From Brevipalpus yothersi (Eukaryota > Arthropoda > Arachnida > Trombidiformes > Tenuipalpidae), in contig QZCP01000445.1 of NCBI GenBank assembly GCA_003956705.1, positions 360,654 to 424,653 on the forward strand: a DNA stretch of 64,000 nucleotides, in the 5' to 3' direction. Shown in pieces: positions 13,141 through 27,932 of this stretch. The translations under genes and the position numbers were made by a program. The stretch's first letter is position 1; the number at the start of each line of letters is the position of its first letter. The notes beneath the pieces were generated by a model that saw only the letters and a list, made by a program, of their open reading frames with translations, had not been told where the DNA came from and ran no database searches.

Positions 13141-15578
13141 TCCGCTTTTAGTGTCATCAAAACTCATGAAAATTGGTAGCTTTCCCTCTCAATAAATTCT
13201 CAGATATCGATAAGATGGACAGATTTAGATCATAAAATGGATACAGATTTTCGATCTTTTTGGCCGCCAATGCTGTCATTTCAGTGTATGTGTATGGAAC
13301 CATTTGGAGGCCACATCCTACACTCTGTCTATCTCTCTCATGAACTTACGGCTGGGCCACACTTTGAGATTTGAGCCAACTGTTTTGGGCAAATGCTTCA
13401 ACTTCCAACGTAAATGTATGTCTCAAATTGAAGGGAAAGCTTCACCGTATATGCGGTAATTCGAAGTAAATTTTGCTCACACAGACCAGAATAGAGTAGC
13501 TCTCACATTATGATAACTGCTTGATTATCTACACTCTCTTTCTCTCTTGTTAATCATTTTCTGTCAGATAATTTTTGACATTTAATTGCTTTATTATGAT
13601 AATATTTTTTCAAAAGGAACACCATTTTCCACCGAGTTCGACTTGCCAGTGACATCTTCCAAGCAAAAGAATTCATTCCAAAAGAACATTCCCTTCTTTC
13701 GGAGAGTTCTGATGAATAAGTATTCGAGTATGGATAGAGAGAGAGAGAATGTTTTACCTCTACCTTACGGGAGTGAGCATCAAGAAAATGGATATTGATT
13801 GATGATTAATTGATTATCGATGAGAGGTTTATCGAGAGGCGTTTACTCTTCTTCTTTATTCTTTAAGAGAGATATTTTTTCAATATCATGATAATTTTTT
13901 CATTTAATCATGAAAAAAGAAAAAAAAAGAAGCCCGAGGCACGTGGTGCCCCCTGGATACAGTTCGATATTATCGGAATTATCTTCATCAATCGTTCAAA
14001 TGAATTGATTAAATCGACCGCAAATTGAGCGAGAAAGAAAGAGCCTCAAATCATTTATATGTATTTATATATAAATATTTAAAAATGGTGGAAGTTAATC
14101 GGTCAGGAAACAGGATCGTGAAAGGATAAGTGAACATTATACAGCATACGATTGTATCGTAATAGCTGATATAGTTTTTCGTTCCTCTCTCTCTCTCTCT
14201 CTGCCTCTCATGGTGTGAGGGCATCATCTTTCCGAATGATGGTAAAAATCTGTTTTTACGATCATCTTTAAAACTATTGATTTGCCGTTAGAACAAGAAA
14301 ATGGTCTAAATAATCACTCAACATCAGTGAGGCACACACATACTCACACGCATCAAACTTTCCTTTGCGAATCGATGAAAGCAAGCTGTCCAATCTAACA
14401 GGATCAGTAATACTTAATATTATACTCATACATATTCATTCATTATCATAAGATAAAAGTGAGAGGAAAATTTTGCAATAATTACTCGTATTTTTATTAT
14501 CATCTCCATTCATCTCGGTCCAATGGGAAAGCACCGTTACTCTGCCAATAGATGATATTCGCTTTCTCTCTTTCTCTCCTGTATTCTTCAAATAATCATG
14601 GCTCCACCCAAAAAGCCCCCCTTACACTTAGTTGCTCTCTGATCCTATGTATTTTTCTCCCTCTCATTCTTTCTTCCTTTATTTTCTGGCCTTATTCCAT
14701 CATGCATAATGATGCTGGTGGACAAACTATGGATGATCATGGGAAGGAAGTTCATTTGAAGAAAATGTGCGGTTCAAGAGGTTTCAATGAGACTATTGAA
14801 AAAGACTCCATGAAAAGAGAGAGAGAGAGAGAGGGAAAGAAAGAGGCAAGCCTCAGGCTTTATGGAAACACAAGAACAATTATACTGATGATGCTTTATT
14901 GTCATCCTCTCTTGTGAGAAGCTACTTTCTCACTCTTGCCTAATCTGATGATTATATTTACATTGTAGCAAAGACCTATGATAAAAGTACCAGAAAGAAT
15001 GGAAATACTTGGAGGAATACACATGGAAAGAAGATGATAATCAAGAATCATCTGTGTAAGAAATGCATATTCTTACTTCCCCTTCTATCTCGTTCATTAG
15101 CTGTGTAACTAATTGTAGCAATCACGTAACTCGATTAAGTAGTTGACTCTATGTGTGTCTCTGTCAGAATATGAATGTTAAGCCTCTCTCCAGAGAAGGA
15201 CATGAGTTCAAAATTATTCAGATCATTTGTTTTTCCATCAATTGAAGGGCATAATGAACCAGAGCTTACAGAGGGAATACAGTGTAGAGGAAAGGTTAAA
15301 ATGAAAAGTCAATTTGGTTTGAATTACAAAACCAGTAAGGAGAGAACATTTAATTTTCATGTCTCCATAGAATAAGAACTGATACCAAAAAAAGTATTCC
15401 TTCAACTACCATTCTATTGCTTCTCTTTCTCCACCGTTCCGCTCATCACGGTTTGTTAATTACAGTAATTTTGATTATGTAAATTTTTCTATTCCACTTT
15501 TGGGAAAGTCATCAAAGTGAAACACTTGGTGACACTTGGAGTAAAAACATTATCGTAGAAAGAAAATGTGAGATAAAG

Positions 15579-15624
<46 letters not shown>

Positions 15625-16837
15625 GAACATGAAGATGGAAGAAAAAAATATACATGAATGTTCACATATATTCCATTGGAATTCATGATGAATGGAAAAA
15701 AATATAAATCTTTCCACTTTTCTGGAGGCGTCTGATCGTGATTGAGATAAACACTTTACACACAACTGGTAGACTGACATTCCCATCGTTTCTTTTTCCT
15801 TTCTCTCTCTCTCTCTTACTCTTTCACACACACAAGTCTATATTATCATGATTTGAATTCATTTATATATATCACTTGAACTATTTCAGTTTCAGTTTTC
15901 ATTTTTAATCGTCAAGTCTAAACATCTCCCGGTCCGTCGAACATATAAGCAAAAGTGAATAAGATAGTGAAAAAGGAAGAAGAGAATGACAAGAATTTTT
16001 TTTGTCAATAAAAGATACAATTACTAGTCGAACTAATTGACGCTAGTTTTCTCATAATAGTTGTTCAGAGTAGAAGAAGAAAAAATATACAAGAATATTA
16101 TCTTCAATGGATAATTTCGAAAGAAACCGAAAAATTTTTTCATGAGGCTTGCTACCATTTAAAGAATAGTAATCCATCAATGCTATTAGCTGTTCCTAAT
16201 GAATGAATACATATGGATAAAAAAAAGGGCACCCATAAGACCGTTTAGCATTTGTCTATCTATTCTCACTCCCCGATGTTTGAAAGAGAAAATAAGGCTT
16301 ACAATGACGATATTGTCAAGGGATGACCGAGAATAGAGCCTGAATACACACATATGAGACTCAATTTTTGCTGCTGAAGGCGCGAAACTGATTTCGTGTG
16401 GCCTGAACTGATCGCTTTCTAGAAACAGAATATCCGTGAAATAAATACACACAGAGACCAGAAATGATGTTACTTTTCTTGGTACGATCATATCTTATAT
16501 GTTCACACTTTTTTCTCTCTCTCTCTTCCTCTTCGATTCTTTGTGATTATATACCTCAAATGGATGAATGAATGAGAGAATAAGCATCATTCATCTCATT
16601 TGGCGGCTCTAATTTTTCAGCCACCATGCGGCAAATGTATGTCTCCTGATCATGATTTACATTCTTAAACGGACACACTTTTCATCCAAGGTTAATAGTG
16701 TGATCCATTCAATGGATCACACTTTATTCACTCTTCCCTGACTACATGTGAAGATGTGAATTTTGTGGCCAATGAAGATTCATTGGCTAAATTTTGATAT
16801 GTGTGTGTGTGTGTGTGTGTGGATGTGTGTCGATTGT

Positions 16838-16876
<39 letters not shown>

Positions 16877-17380
16877 GTGGCTTGAATCTCATTCTTTTAC
16901 TCATTTTCTTTCTCACTTTCCAGGCCATATTTAGCGAGTGAGCCGTTAATAATTCGATTATTTGTGAAACGTCAACATGAATCCGACTGCTATATCAATC
17001 ATAATCAGGTTAACTTTTATCGAGAAGCTTAGTAGGATCCAAATCCTATTTCCTTCATCTTTTAGGTTTACTTCCACTTTCACTCACTATGCCACAGCAT
17101 CCTCATCCCAGTATTCTCTCTCTCTCTCTCNNNNNNNNNNNNNNNNNNNNNNNNNNNNNNNNNNNNNNNNNNNNNNNNNNNNNNNNNNNNNNNNNNNNNN
17201 NNNNNNNNNNNNNNNNNNNNNNNNNNNNNNNNNNNNNNNNNNNNNNNNNNNNNNNNNNNNNNNNNNNNNNNNNNNNNNNNNNNNNNNNNNNNNNNNNNNN
17301 NNNNNNNNNNNNNNNNNNNNNNNNNNNNNNNNNNNNNNNNNNNNNNNNNNNNNNNNNNNNNNNNNNNNNNNNNNNNNNNN

Positions 17381-17421
<41 letters not shown>

Positions 17422-18756
17422 GTATCGACGTTCTCTTTTTTCTCGCCAAGATTCATCGGAAAGTATTTGCTCGCATATATATTCATCAGTATGGCAAAAG
17501 GAAGAGAGAGAGGAAGAAATGATGATGATATATACCATGAAATTTTGACCTATACTCTATACGTACACAGTAGCATGAAAGATGAGGTGAGTATTCCCTT
17601 CCAATTCTAATATTAACTTCATCATATTGCAAATTTTATGCTGATTTTCAAACTTCTCTCACCCCTCTACCACCCCTTGACACTGGCTTCTACTTCCCAG
17701 CTAGGGTGTGTGTATCTCATTTACATGTGATCATGACACTGATATGAATATTATTGTTCAAACGATGATTGACTGTTTATCCCTATGTTCAGGAGGAGGA
17801 TGAAGATGGTGACAAGATTGATCGCTCACTTTGATCGTTTGGCCAGTCAAATTTTCGGCTATTCAAGCTGGTCTCAGAAGGCTATTTATTGCTATCACTT
17901 GTAAGATCTTGTCAAGCTTCACAAATCGGAACCACACACACTAGCCGACAAGCCCAGAGTCAATTCATTCTTCATAATTTTCTCTTCATTATTGCAACAC
18001 ACCATTCAATATTAGCCATTACACATCGCAGATCAATCGATTGTGATGAATCGAAAGGAACAAAAATTTGCTATTCAAAATTTCGCAAGAATATTCTTTG
18101 CCAACAAGATTGAAGTTATTCCTGTGAGAACATTTCAGTAAGTGCATCACTTAAAGAACTGAAAATTGAATTATTGTGGATACAAAAATCATCTCTTTCT
18201 CTCTCTCTCTCTCTCTCTTCCAGTCATCCTCTCTGTGAACAGACGAAAATTTTCAGATCAATAGAGTTAATGAAAGGATAATTATATATATCATCATTTC
18301 TCTATCTCCTCCTAGCAGATAAGTTACAGGAATTGAATTATTTGAATAAAAAATCGGCAGCTATTATCGATCGTTTTTGAGGCGGACAGTAAATATGGTA
18401 ATTTTCGAAGCGATGATAGCCATAAAGATGAGATACTGATGACAAGTATATGCATATGAGCAAGGTATGAGAAAAAGGAATAAGAACAGGAATAATAGGA
18501 ATGGAAAGAGAGAGAGAGAGAGAGAAATAGAATTTGAATAATTTACTTACATAATTTGGTGGCTTTCAGCGAACTGGTCTGATTGAATGAATTTGATAGA
18601 CTCCAACTTGGTTCTCCGTTCAGGGCAAAATCTCGAAGTTTCAAGTAGCTTATCGTTAACCGAATGATGGATGCTTTGTCTGTAGGATGAGGAAAGAAGA
18701 AAAAGAGAGATAGAAAATAAGAATAAATTGCAGTGTTCAACCAGTTGAGGATGAGG

Positions 18757-18788
<32 letters not shown>

Positions 18789-20060
18789 AAATCATGATTC
18801 TTGAAAGCATATACTATCTGAGAATACAGGTAGATCGTATATTGTATGATAATCGTAGGGTTTGTGAAAGGAGGGAGAGAAAATCTGAAGAATTCACATG
18901 ATTTTCTCTTGTTCAACACATAATATTATCTCTATGGGTGATTGGAAAGATTAAGGGGGTGGTTGTGTGTCTTTGTATGTGTGAGTTTCTGAGGAGTAGT
19001 TTATCATGAAGAGAGGAGCAATGAGTGATGAAATATGCAAATTTAGCCATATATTAGAATATTTTTCCCTAGCATATTAGTTTCATGTAATGAGAGGATA
19101 ATTACAGGTTTCTTTTTCTCTACTTAAGTCCAAGTTAAATTATTTCTTTTCTCACATATAAGATCGAAAGATCAAGATTTTTTCTTTCCATTTGAGCTTG
19201 CTTTCTTATTCTTTTTTGGCTTGGTTAGACAAAAAAGTTTGGACGATGATCCTTCACTCTCATGTCCAAGTGATAAGAGGATAGATTTCAAAAGTTTTAA
19301 TTGAAATAAAGAAACAAAAAGAATAATTTACTTCCATCCTCTAATGAATATGACACTATTTCATGGAAGATTGTCTTTAATCCTCAGCAGGATAGCAAAT
19401 TTTGTCGATCAAGCTTTTCTTAATCAATTCGATAGATTGACACTCAAGAATTTTAATCCAATTTGAAACCTTTTTTTCTATTCATACCATCCAGAAATTT
19501 ATTGATATCTTCTTCTTCTCATATCTTCTTCTATCAAGCATCTTCTCAGCTGGCAAGTAGAATTTTTCCACTTTTGTGTGCCAGAAAATCAATCTTAATA
19601 AATAAATAACTGTCCATTATGAGTGTATGCGTATACATATCTGAACTGATTTTGAACAGCTGACAAGTACGAGATTCATTGATAATCCTGATAATGAACG
19701 TGGTGGTAGTAGTAGTAGTAGTGATACAGTGCGATGAACTACCGGCGATATTTCACACACACACATACCACATGTACACATACACCATGAACGTGGCCCA
19801 GAATTTAGAAAATAGACACGTGTAGTATCAATTCTACGTGATCATGTTGCGCTTGTATAAATGAAATTAGTTCAAGTTAGAAGAGTAAGAGAACGAGATA
19901 AATATATATATATAACTAAGTACTAGTTGAAATGGCAATCGCTTTCGATTTGATGTAACTGGGAAAGGTGTATTTTATCCGGCTAAATGTGACAAGCATT
20001 CCTCGAATACTGATTATGAATCCTCTGTCTATGGGCTTTTTGCATGCAATTCTCGGTAAA

Positions 20061-20130
<70 letters not shown>

Positions 20131-20530
20131 CAGGGAAAGGAGGGAAGAATGGGAAACATGTGCGACTTGTGACACACACACGGACGAGACACATTCGGTT
20201 AAGAGGAGAGACACTTTGCGGTCATTATTCTGGGCATGAAATGTCTTGAGTATATGTGTGTGTATTCTTTTGATGGCGTGTCTACACCATCTGATGATGA
20301 TACTTTTCTCAGACGTTCCAGAATCGTTCACAGTCCTAGCACGTAGCTGATGCTACCTGTTCGCATGTGTGTATGTGTGTGTATTCCTTGGGCTTTTTTC
20401 AGAGGAGAGCATGGAGGGGTGCAGAGAGGAGGGGTATTTCATCAGACGTCTTCACGTAGCCCATGGACACGTACACACAGCCCCACATCAGTACCTGAAC
20501 TTCATTCTGGATGAGAGAGGCAATACTCAC

Positions 20531-20595
<65 letters not shown>

Positions 20596-22110
20596 TGATC
20601 AAAGGGTAACATAGGTGGGGGAAAGTGGAGTTTTGTATTCCTGGGGAACGTGCCATCACGCACATTCATATACTTAGTCACACACATACACTTCCTATTC
20701 TATTTGAGGAGGAGGTGGTGAAGGTGGGGGAAGGGGAACTGAGGAGAAGGATCTCAATCGATGCACGTCGAAGCTAAACTACTCGAATTCGAATCAGGTC
20801 CTTACTATTATTCGGGCATACCATTGTCCAAAGTCACATACTCACAGGAACAGACTCCTGAAATTGAGACTATTGTGAAGTGAGGAAGAGAATTTTGAAA
20901 TATCCACAATGATGGGCATATTGGACTTGCGGTGTGTGATCAGCTACTCTTGAATGCCAATCATATCGAACTTATCATATGGACATGTATGGCACATTCT
21001 TGTATCGGCAACACTTTTCCATCATGTATATTAGGTTAAATGAGCCCAGCTGATTGAATCATTTTTCGGGAAACTTTGTCTCTCTCTTTGCTTTTATATT
21101 CAATTATGGCTCATCATTATTGTCATCAAATCTTTGTCATGCTGTTTGACTGATCTTCTCATATAAATACACCAAGGAAGAGAGAGAGAGAGATTTACCT
21201 GATGCTTTTCAAAGCAATTCTCCTGAAAATCCATGGATTTCACTAGCACTATGAGAGGTCAGAACAAAATTGATTTGGATAAAATTTAGAGGAATAATAT
21301 TCAAGAAAGATCATGTTAATATCAATAGTTCTTCCTCATATTTGCCACGACAATATATTCATGAATATATAGGGTGAATATTTATCTTCCGTATACAGGA
21401 CAAAATGCGATATGAATTGCGCTCAGCATCATCAATCGCTATCAATTCTACTGTGGCCATCGGTTCGAAGGCAAACATGTCCACCATAAATTCGATTCCT
21501 TAAGTATCTGAGTGAGCAAGCTTACCGATTATATCATGAACGGAGGATGACGTTCAAAATGATAACAGCGAAATAAAAAGAAGATGGAAAGGATTAATCG
21601 TTATTTTGTTTTCAACCCTGTCATACACTTTTTCAATCCTTGTTTGCTTCTTTTTCTCGATACTCCTGCTTTCTTCACTCTTAATCGTTGCAATCCAGTC
21701 AAAATTAATATTCATCACACTTAACACCGTTATAGAAGCATACCTGCAATTTATCACTTGCTCGTCCATTATTGAAGCTCCACTAATTACCTTTAGAGAA
21801 AAATATCTTCTTTTTCCAACACATATCAAAAAGCCACTTTTGGATATATAAATATAATTTTAAACTATTCCATTTTCTTTACGCATAACTTGATGCGAAT
21901 AGCAGCTTCTTGATATTCGCTTTTATTTCTTCTTCTTCTTCTTCTTCTTTTTATTCCCAAATCAAAATCCATTTCAAATTGAATCTTGATCACTTCACAT
22001 GAGTCATCATGATGAATGAATTTCAGCCCGATAAATTCAAACTGTATATTGAATCTGATTTGTATGTGTGAATCTTGACTGTTTCTCTTCTTCTCAATTT
22101 GATATGGAAA

Positions 22111-22165
<55 letters not shown>

Positions 22166-22893
22166 TGAATGATGATAAATACAAGCTGAACTAAATCTAA
22201 CTGAATCATGTCCAGTTTGACTGGAAGTGAATTTAATCTATTATGAGCTTCCTCTGATGACAAGTTGCTTCCTCCCAATCCAATGTGTCAAAGTGTTGGT
22301 TGAGCACAATGAAACTGATGGTGTGAAGAAGACACATGATAAGATGGGAAACAATTAACTCAAATAGTGAATATAAAATGGAACCTCATTTTATCTTTTT
22401 CTCTCTCTCTTCTCTTGTCAATTTTTTCTCTTCCAGAAAAATGTGAACATCTTCACAACACCAACATGTGGTGAATGAACATCATGTTCACTGAATATAT
22501 ACACTAAAACATTTGAAATTATCATTTTGTATGTTATTCTGAATAAAAAGAGAAAGAGAGAGATGATCCCATGAATTTTGATGCTATTCATTCAACTGTT
22601 GAACCAGAAGAATTAAGGAGAATAAAGGGAACGGATAATTGCTGCCCTATTCTTATGATAATCAATCGCATAATTAAATAAGTACACTGTAGTATGGATG
22701 TTAGTCAAAATTTGTGTGTATATATACATAAGTGTACTGTGAGAGAGAGAGGAAGAGAGAGTGACTAACTCGGAAGCAAAGAAGACCTGTTCAATTGAGC
22801 CACGATTGATGTCAAAGCACATGCATATACATTCAACTTGGAGTAAAAGCTAATCTAAATCTGAGAACAAATTTGACACATCCATTGACAATT

Positions 22894-22940
<47 letters not shown>

Positions 22941-23086
22941 TCCATTCTTCCATCATTTCCGACTCAACTCACAGGCCAAGCGACCTTTTTGGCACATACT
23001 TTTATAATGGTAGTGACCTCTGTTCCCTTGTGAATCAAGCCAACAAATCAGCTCTTCCGTTCTTTTTTCATTCAGATTATCTCTTC

Positions 23087-23128
<42 letters not shown>

Positions 23129-25302
23129 ATTTCTTTTGCTTCTTATTCCCGTTCGATAGAGAAAAACTTCTACTACTAGTACTACTTTTTTTTCACTCTC
23201 TACTTTATCACTCACAATTTGAATGGAGAGCCTCCGAGCGAGTAACAAGATATAATCAAGGAATCATTCTGTTTGGATAATTTTTCTTCTTTCTCTCTTC
23301 TATCGACAAACATTCTGTGCTCAGATTAGAGAAAAATTCATGTTTTGAAAGATGCTTTTCTGTATCATGATTTCGGGCCAAGATTAAGTCGTGTGTGTGT
23401 GTTGATGTGCCGAAAAAAGTTATACACATCCATCTTAAAATTATCATGTACTGTTTTGTAACATGCCATGATATGAAATTTTTTTCATGAGATCTTGGAC
23501 TTTAGAGGCAGAAAAAAGGAGGGAGAGAGAGAGAAGAAAAACAAAGAACGATAAAGAGGCTCTTCAAATTAGAGATAAGTTTTTTCCAAGAGAAATTGGT
23601 GGCAAAAGATAGAGAAAAAGTTCCAAAACACACATGATTTCACATCACTCAGATGAAACGCCTTTAAGCAACCCACAAATCAACTCCCACTCTTCATATA
23701 CCATCTCATTATCATGCACACATACCGGCAGCTATCATCATCATTATCATCATTATTATCATCATCATCCTATACGCTTCATGAGGAATCAAATTGGTCC
23801 AAAGAAGTATACAGAGTATTGGCTTTCTTTTTTCAAGAGCTTTCTCAACCCTAATACACACATCAGAAGGAAATCTGATCATGCTAATGAAACAATTACT
23901 TCTGCGAAGAACATGAACGTAAATATTAGAACATATATACATGGATGATACCCTGTTCATGCATATATGTATCTTATTGTTGTTTTTGTATCCTATCTGC
24001 TCAAATAATGCTACTACTACAATTCTCAACAATTTCAAGCCCCAAGTCAACATTATCAACTGGGAATTGTTATGTATTCTTCCACTTGGAAGCTGAGAGA
24101 GTATCCTTGGCTGCTAGAAGATATTCACATTTTATTTGACAATATCAATGGATAGTGTGTGTGTGATATGTGAAAAATTGCTCATACATACACACACACA
24201 CACAATTGTATGAAGAGTGATTCCTAGTAAGAAAGAATGATGATCAGATAAACAAAGACCAATTTTGACCACAAAAAATGGGCAGAAAAAAGTGGCCCAA
24301 TAGAGTCAACCTTATACACACCAAAATTGTACTGACTCAAGCTTTTTGTGGCAATGAAAATTTAAAAATTCATGAGCTCAGAATTGCTCTTTTTTCTCCC
24401 GGAAAAAGAATATCACTACTTTGAATCACCACTTTGAATCATTATCTCTCTGGACTTTTTCTTTTTTTCTCTCTTCTTTATATCATCATCTCTCTTACTT
24501 CCTCTCTTTCTCGTCAACTGTTACTGGTAGTAGGGCACTTGTTTTCAGGACAATGTGATGGGTGATAAAAAATGATATCACATTGGAAGGCAATATTTTG
24601 GGGGCTTATGGCAAGTGGCCCATGCAGGACTCGTAGTTCGGTAGTGAGGGTCGTAGGAATACATGTTCATTTCTGAGTGGCTATGTGTGTACATATCAGT
24701 TAACCGCGAGAATCGAGCTGAAAATCACATCAGCATACGGCTGACCGAGGAATAGTTTCAACAGGATTATGTGGCTTCGGGTTTTTTCATATTTAATGAG
24801 ATAAAATTAGTGCATTAAGGCTTCTGTTAGTACTTCTTTATTGGCATTCTTCCCTTCTGATCTATTGGTTTTAGTAGTAATCCATTTAACGGTTCCTTCG
24901 ATCGAAAGTGATCTCGCAAAAAAGTACTAATGGAACTGGGTGAAAATAGAATATTGTTAGATGTTGAAGAAATGTTTTATGTTTAAGGTACTGAGACTTG
25001 TTAGTCATTTTTATGGCCAAAATTTTTCGCACCCAAGAGCTATAACAGAATTGAGCAAGTTACTCAACGTTTATGAGTGGAGCTGAAATCTAATTCGGTT
25101 TGATAATCTTGATGATACTACTGATTGATTTAAGCTTTGATGATGCATCAAGAGAAACTTCTCTGAGCAAACTTCGAAAAGCTTCATCACGATTGGATGA
25201 GCATAGGTGTATCTAACTTTAGCCTATGGATAACACTAAATGATATCAAAATTGTATGGGAAAATGAGCCTTCAAGCAGTCCAGCTATTCATTGCCTCGG
25301 AT

Positions 25303-25358
<56 letters not shown>

Positions 25359-25501
25359 ACTCACTTGCCTCTGTACTGGCCATTCAATTGTGTCTTCCAC
25401 TCATTATTTCACTGCCACTGAAGATGGGCCAACTTACTCACACAATCAGCGATCATCCACCCAGTCTATACATTCTGTGTGTGGGCATCCTTTTGGGAGT
25501 G

Positions 25502-25574
<73 letters not shown>

Positions 25575-26381
25575 CCGATTATATGCCTTGTCTACACATT
25601 GAATGATATGGAATGATGATAGTAGTGGTGATCATTTCCGTGGAAAGAAAAACAAAAGAATCATTAAAGAGAGAGAAAAAGAGAGAAGAATCAAACTCAT
25701 CACCAAGGCAACATGTTCTCTTTCTTCCTCTTCTGATTCTTTTGGCCCCTTTTTCCTTTGTTTTCACAACAAACATACAGACAAACCTATATGATACCTA
25801 TATGCACATAACCAACCAGAGAAGAAGTGAAAGAATCGAGAAGAGGAATGAGCAAACTCCATATACACACACAGGTAAGATGGGTGATGAGCATGAGCAT
25901 CCATTCTTTTCAACTGGGAATGCATTCCTAGGCAATGTGGAGAAGGGAACAGATAATATATATACCCTACACATTGGAATGTTTCACCATTTATTGATCT
26001 GAAAAAATCAGAAGGAGAGAGAGAGCGAGAGAAAAAATATTTTCGTTCCTTCTCTCGGAATGGTGTGAATTTTCAGCCTTGTTTGCATAATATCAGATAC
26101 GCGAAAAAATTGAGCAGATTATGAAATGATATAAATTATGATTAGAGTTCGGGGAAATAGAATGGAGAGAAATGATATGGACAATATTTTTCCTCCCTAA
26201 CTTTATTCTATTTGGATACATGCATATATTGGAATACAATTGTAACTCATTCGAGATACTCTAAAACGAATCACACACACACATACACAACTTTCACTTC
26301 TGGGCCTCACTTTCCACCCTTCACCACCCACTTCTCCCTTCTATTGCCTTCCGTTTCCATTCAATTCTCACAAGCTCAGCT

Positions 26382-26437
<56 letters not shown>

Positions 26438-27145
26438 ATCTGAATTGCCCTTTCACACTTGCTACTCAAAATCCTCACCCATTTATCGGGCTTACCGCAA
26501 AATATCGCCCTTTTTCTCTCCTCTCTCCTCTTCCTCTTATCCTTGGGGCGTTCAGCTTCTCCATCCCGGAGCAATTACGGTCCATCATTTTGCCTAATAT
26601 CTGTATTATTGAAAGATAGATAGTGATGGAGAGAGATGAAAGGAAAGGGGGAAGGCAATGCATATAGACATGTGATAGAGATAGAGAGGCTGAGAAGTGA
26701 GAAGAAAGAAAACAAAACATTTATCTTGTCATCGGCTCATCCTTATCAATGCAATCCGATTTACCGTTATACATACTAAGCCTATTCTAGATGATGAGTT
26801 TGAAATAGAGTGCAGTGACTTTCAATGTGAAACTTTGAATCGAATAATAAAAGTTTTGATCATAAAGTTGCTTCCAGAACAGGGTATATGTACATTAGCG
26901 GATTGAGAAGAAAGAGAGGGAGAGCGAGAGAGAAAGTTTCATATCATCTCCAAAAAATGATGTGGATCACTTGTATCAGATCAAAGGAAGACAAGAAAGA
27001 GAGAGCATCCATCGGACTTGAGACATCAGTAGTAGTTGCAAGATAGTAAAGTAATCAAACTGATAACTTATATTTTGGCCCATAAAATTCAAAGATTCAC
27101 ATTTGACTGAGCTCAAATGGATCCCCAAAAACCACTAAACTGATA

Positions 27146-27210
<65 letters not shown>

Positions 27211-27890
27211 TTGCACAAAAGCGTGCGAACATTTTCTATGATATCTATCTGGGGACTAATCAAGTGGAGCCCATCATTTTGAGAAGATTTCTGAATGTAT
27301 ATGTGTCTGTATGAATATCAAATGCCAGAGAATTGGAACGATTTACGATCAATGCGACACTTTTTGGAGCCACTTTGTTCACAATAAAAAAACAGTAATT
27401 TTCAAGCAAAAATCTCAACTAATGCAATTTTATCCCAAGTATATCAAGCAAATCTTTATTTTCTCAAATTATGCACACTTGCAGCCGGTGTATAATGATG
27501 TTATTCACTCATCGACATCTCTATACAAGTATGAAGCTTGTGCCAAAGCAATCACCTACAGATAGGTATACACAAACGATAAACTCTAAAATCAGACAAA
27601 ATGATTGAAACATGACAAAATGGAGAGAGAAAGTAAAAAAATCATCAGCCAGCAGAACTGATTAAGACATCAGCAATAAATTTGACGTTTTTATATCATT
27701 TAGCTTCCGCTCTATTTTCACTCACACACACACAAATAGTAACAGTAATTGTCTTTTCCTTCTACTATTCAATATATATATATATATATCTATGAGCTAA
27801 ACGGAAAGTGTGTATACATGAAGGCGGAGAAGGTGACGGAAAACAAGTAGTCGGAAATATATGTATTTAAATTTGATGATAATTCACGGC

Positions 27891-27932
<42 letters not shown>

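Larger units (their letters stand above)
12824..18550 (-). other. trh intron 3 (5.7 kb) with microsatellites
   Basis: This lies between the HLH exon and the PAS-A start exon. It contains (TC)n at about 13093-13137, 16841-16880 and flanking the gap at 17131-17380, (GA)n at about 15582-15621, a (GT)n run at about 16801-16820, and a 13-bp-arm inverted repeat at 16697-16723. I recognised no nested gene. Confidence 0.7.

Noticed and set aside
21465..21478. tRNA B-box-like GGTTCGAAGGC
   Set aside because: There is no matching A box upstream and no cloverleaf can be drawn around it. The other TTCGA words in the window fail in the same way.
23735..23768. Short regularly spaced repeats considered as a CRISPR-like or tandem array
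   Set aside because: They are (ATC/ATT)n trinucleotide microsatellite with no unique spacers, in a eukaryotic context.
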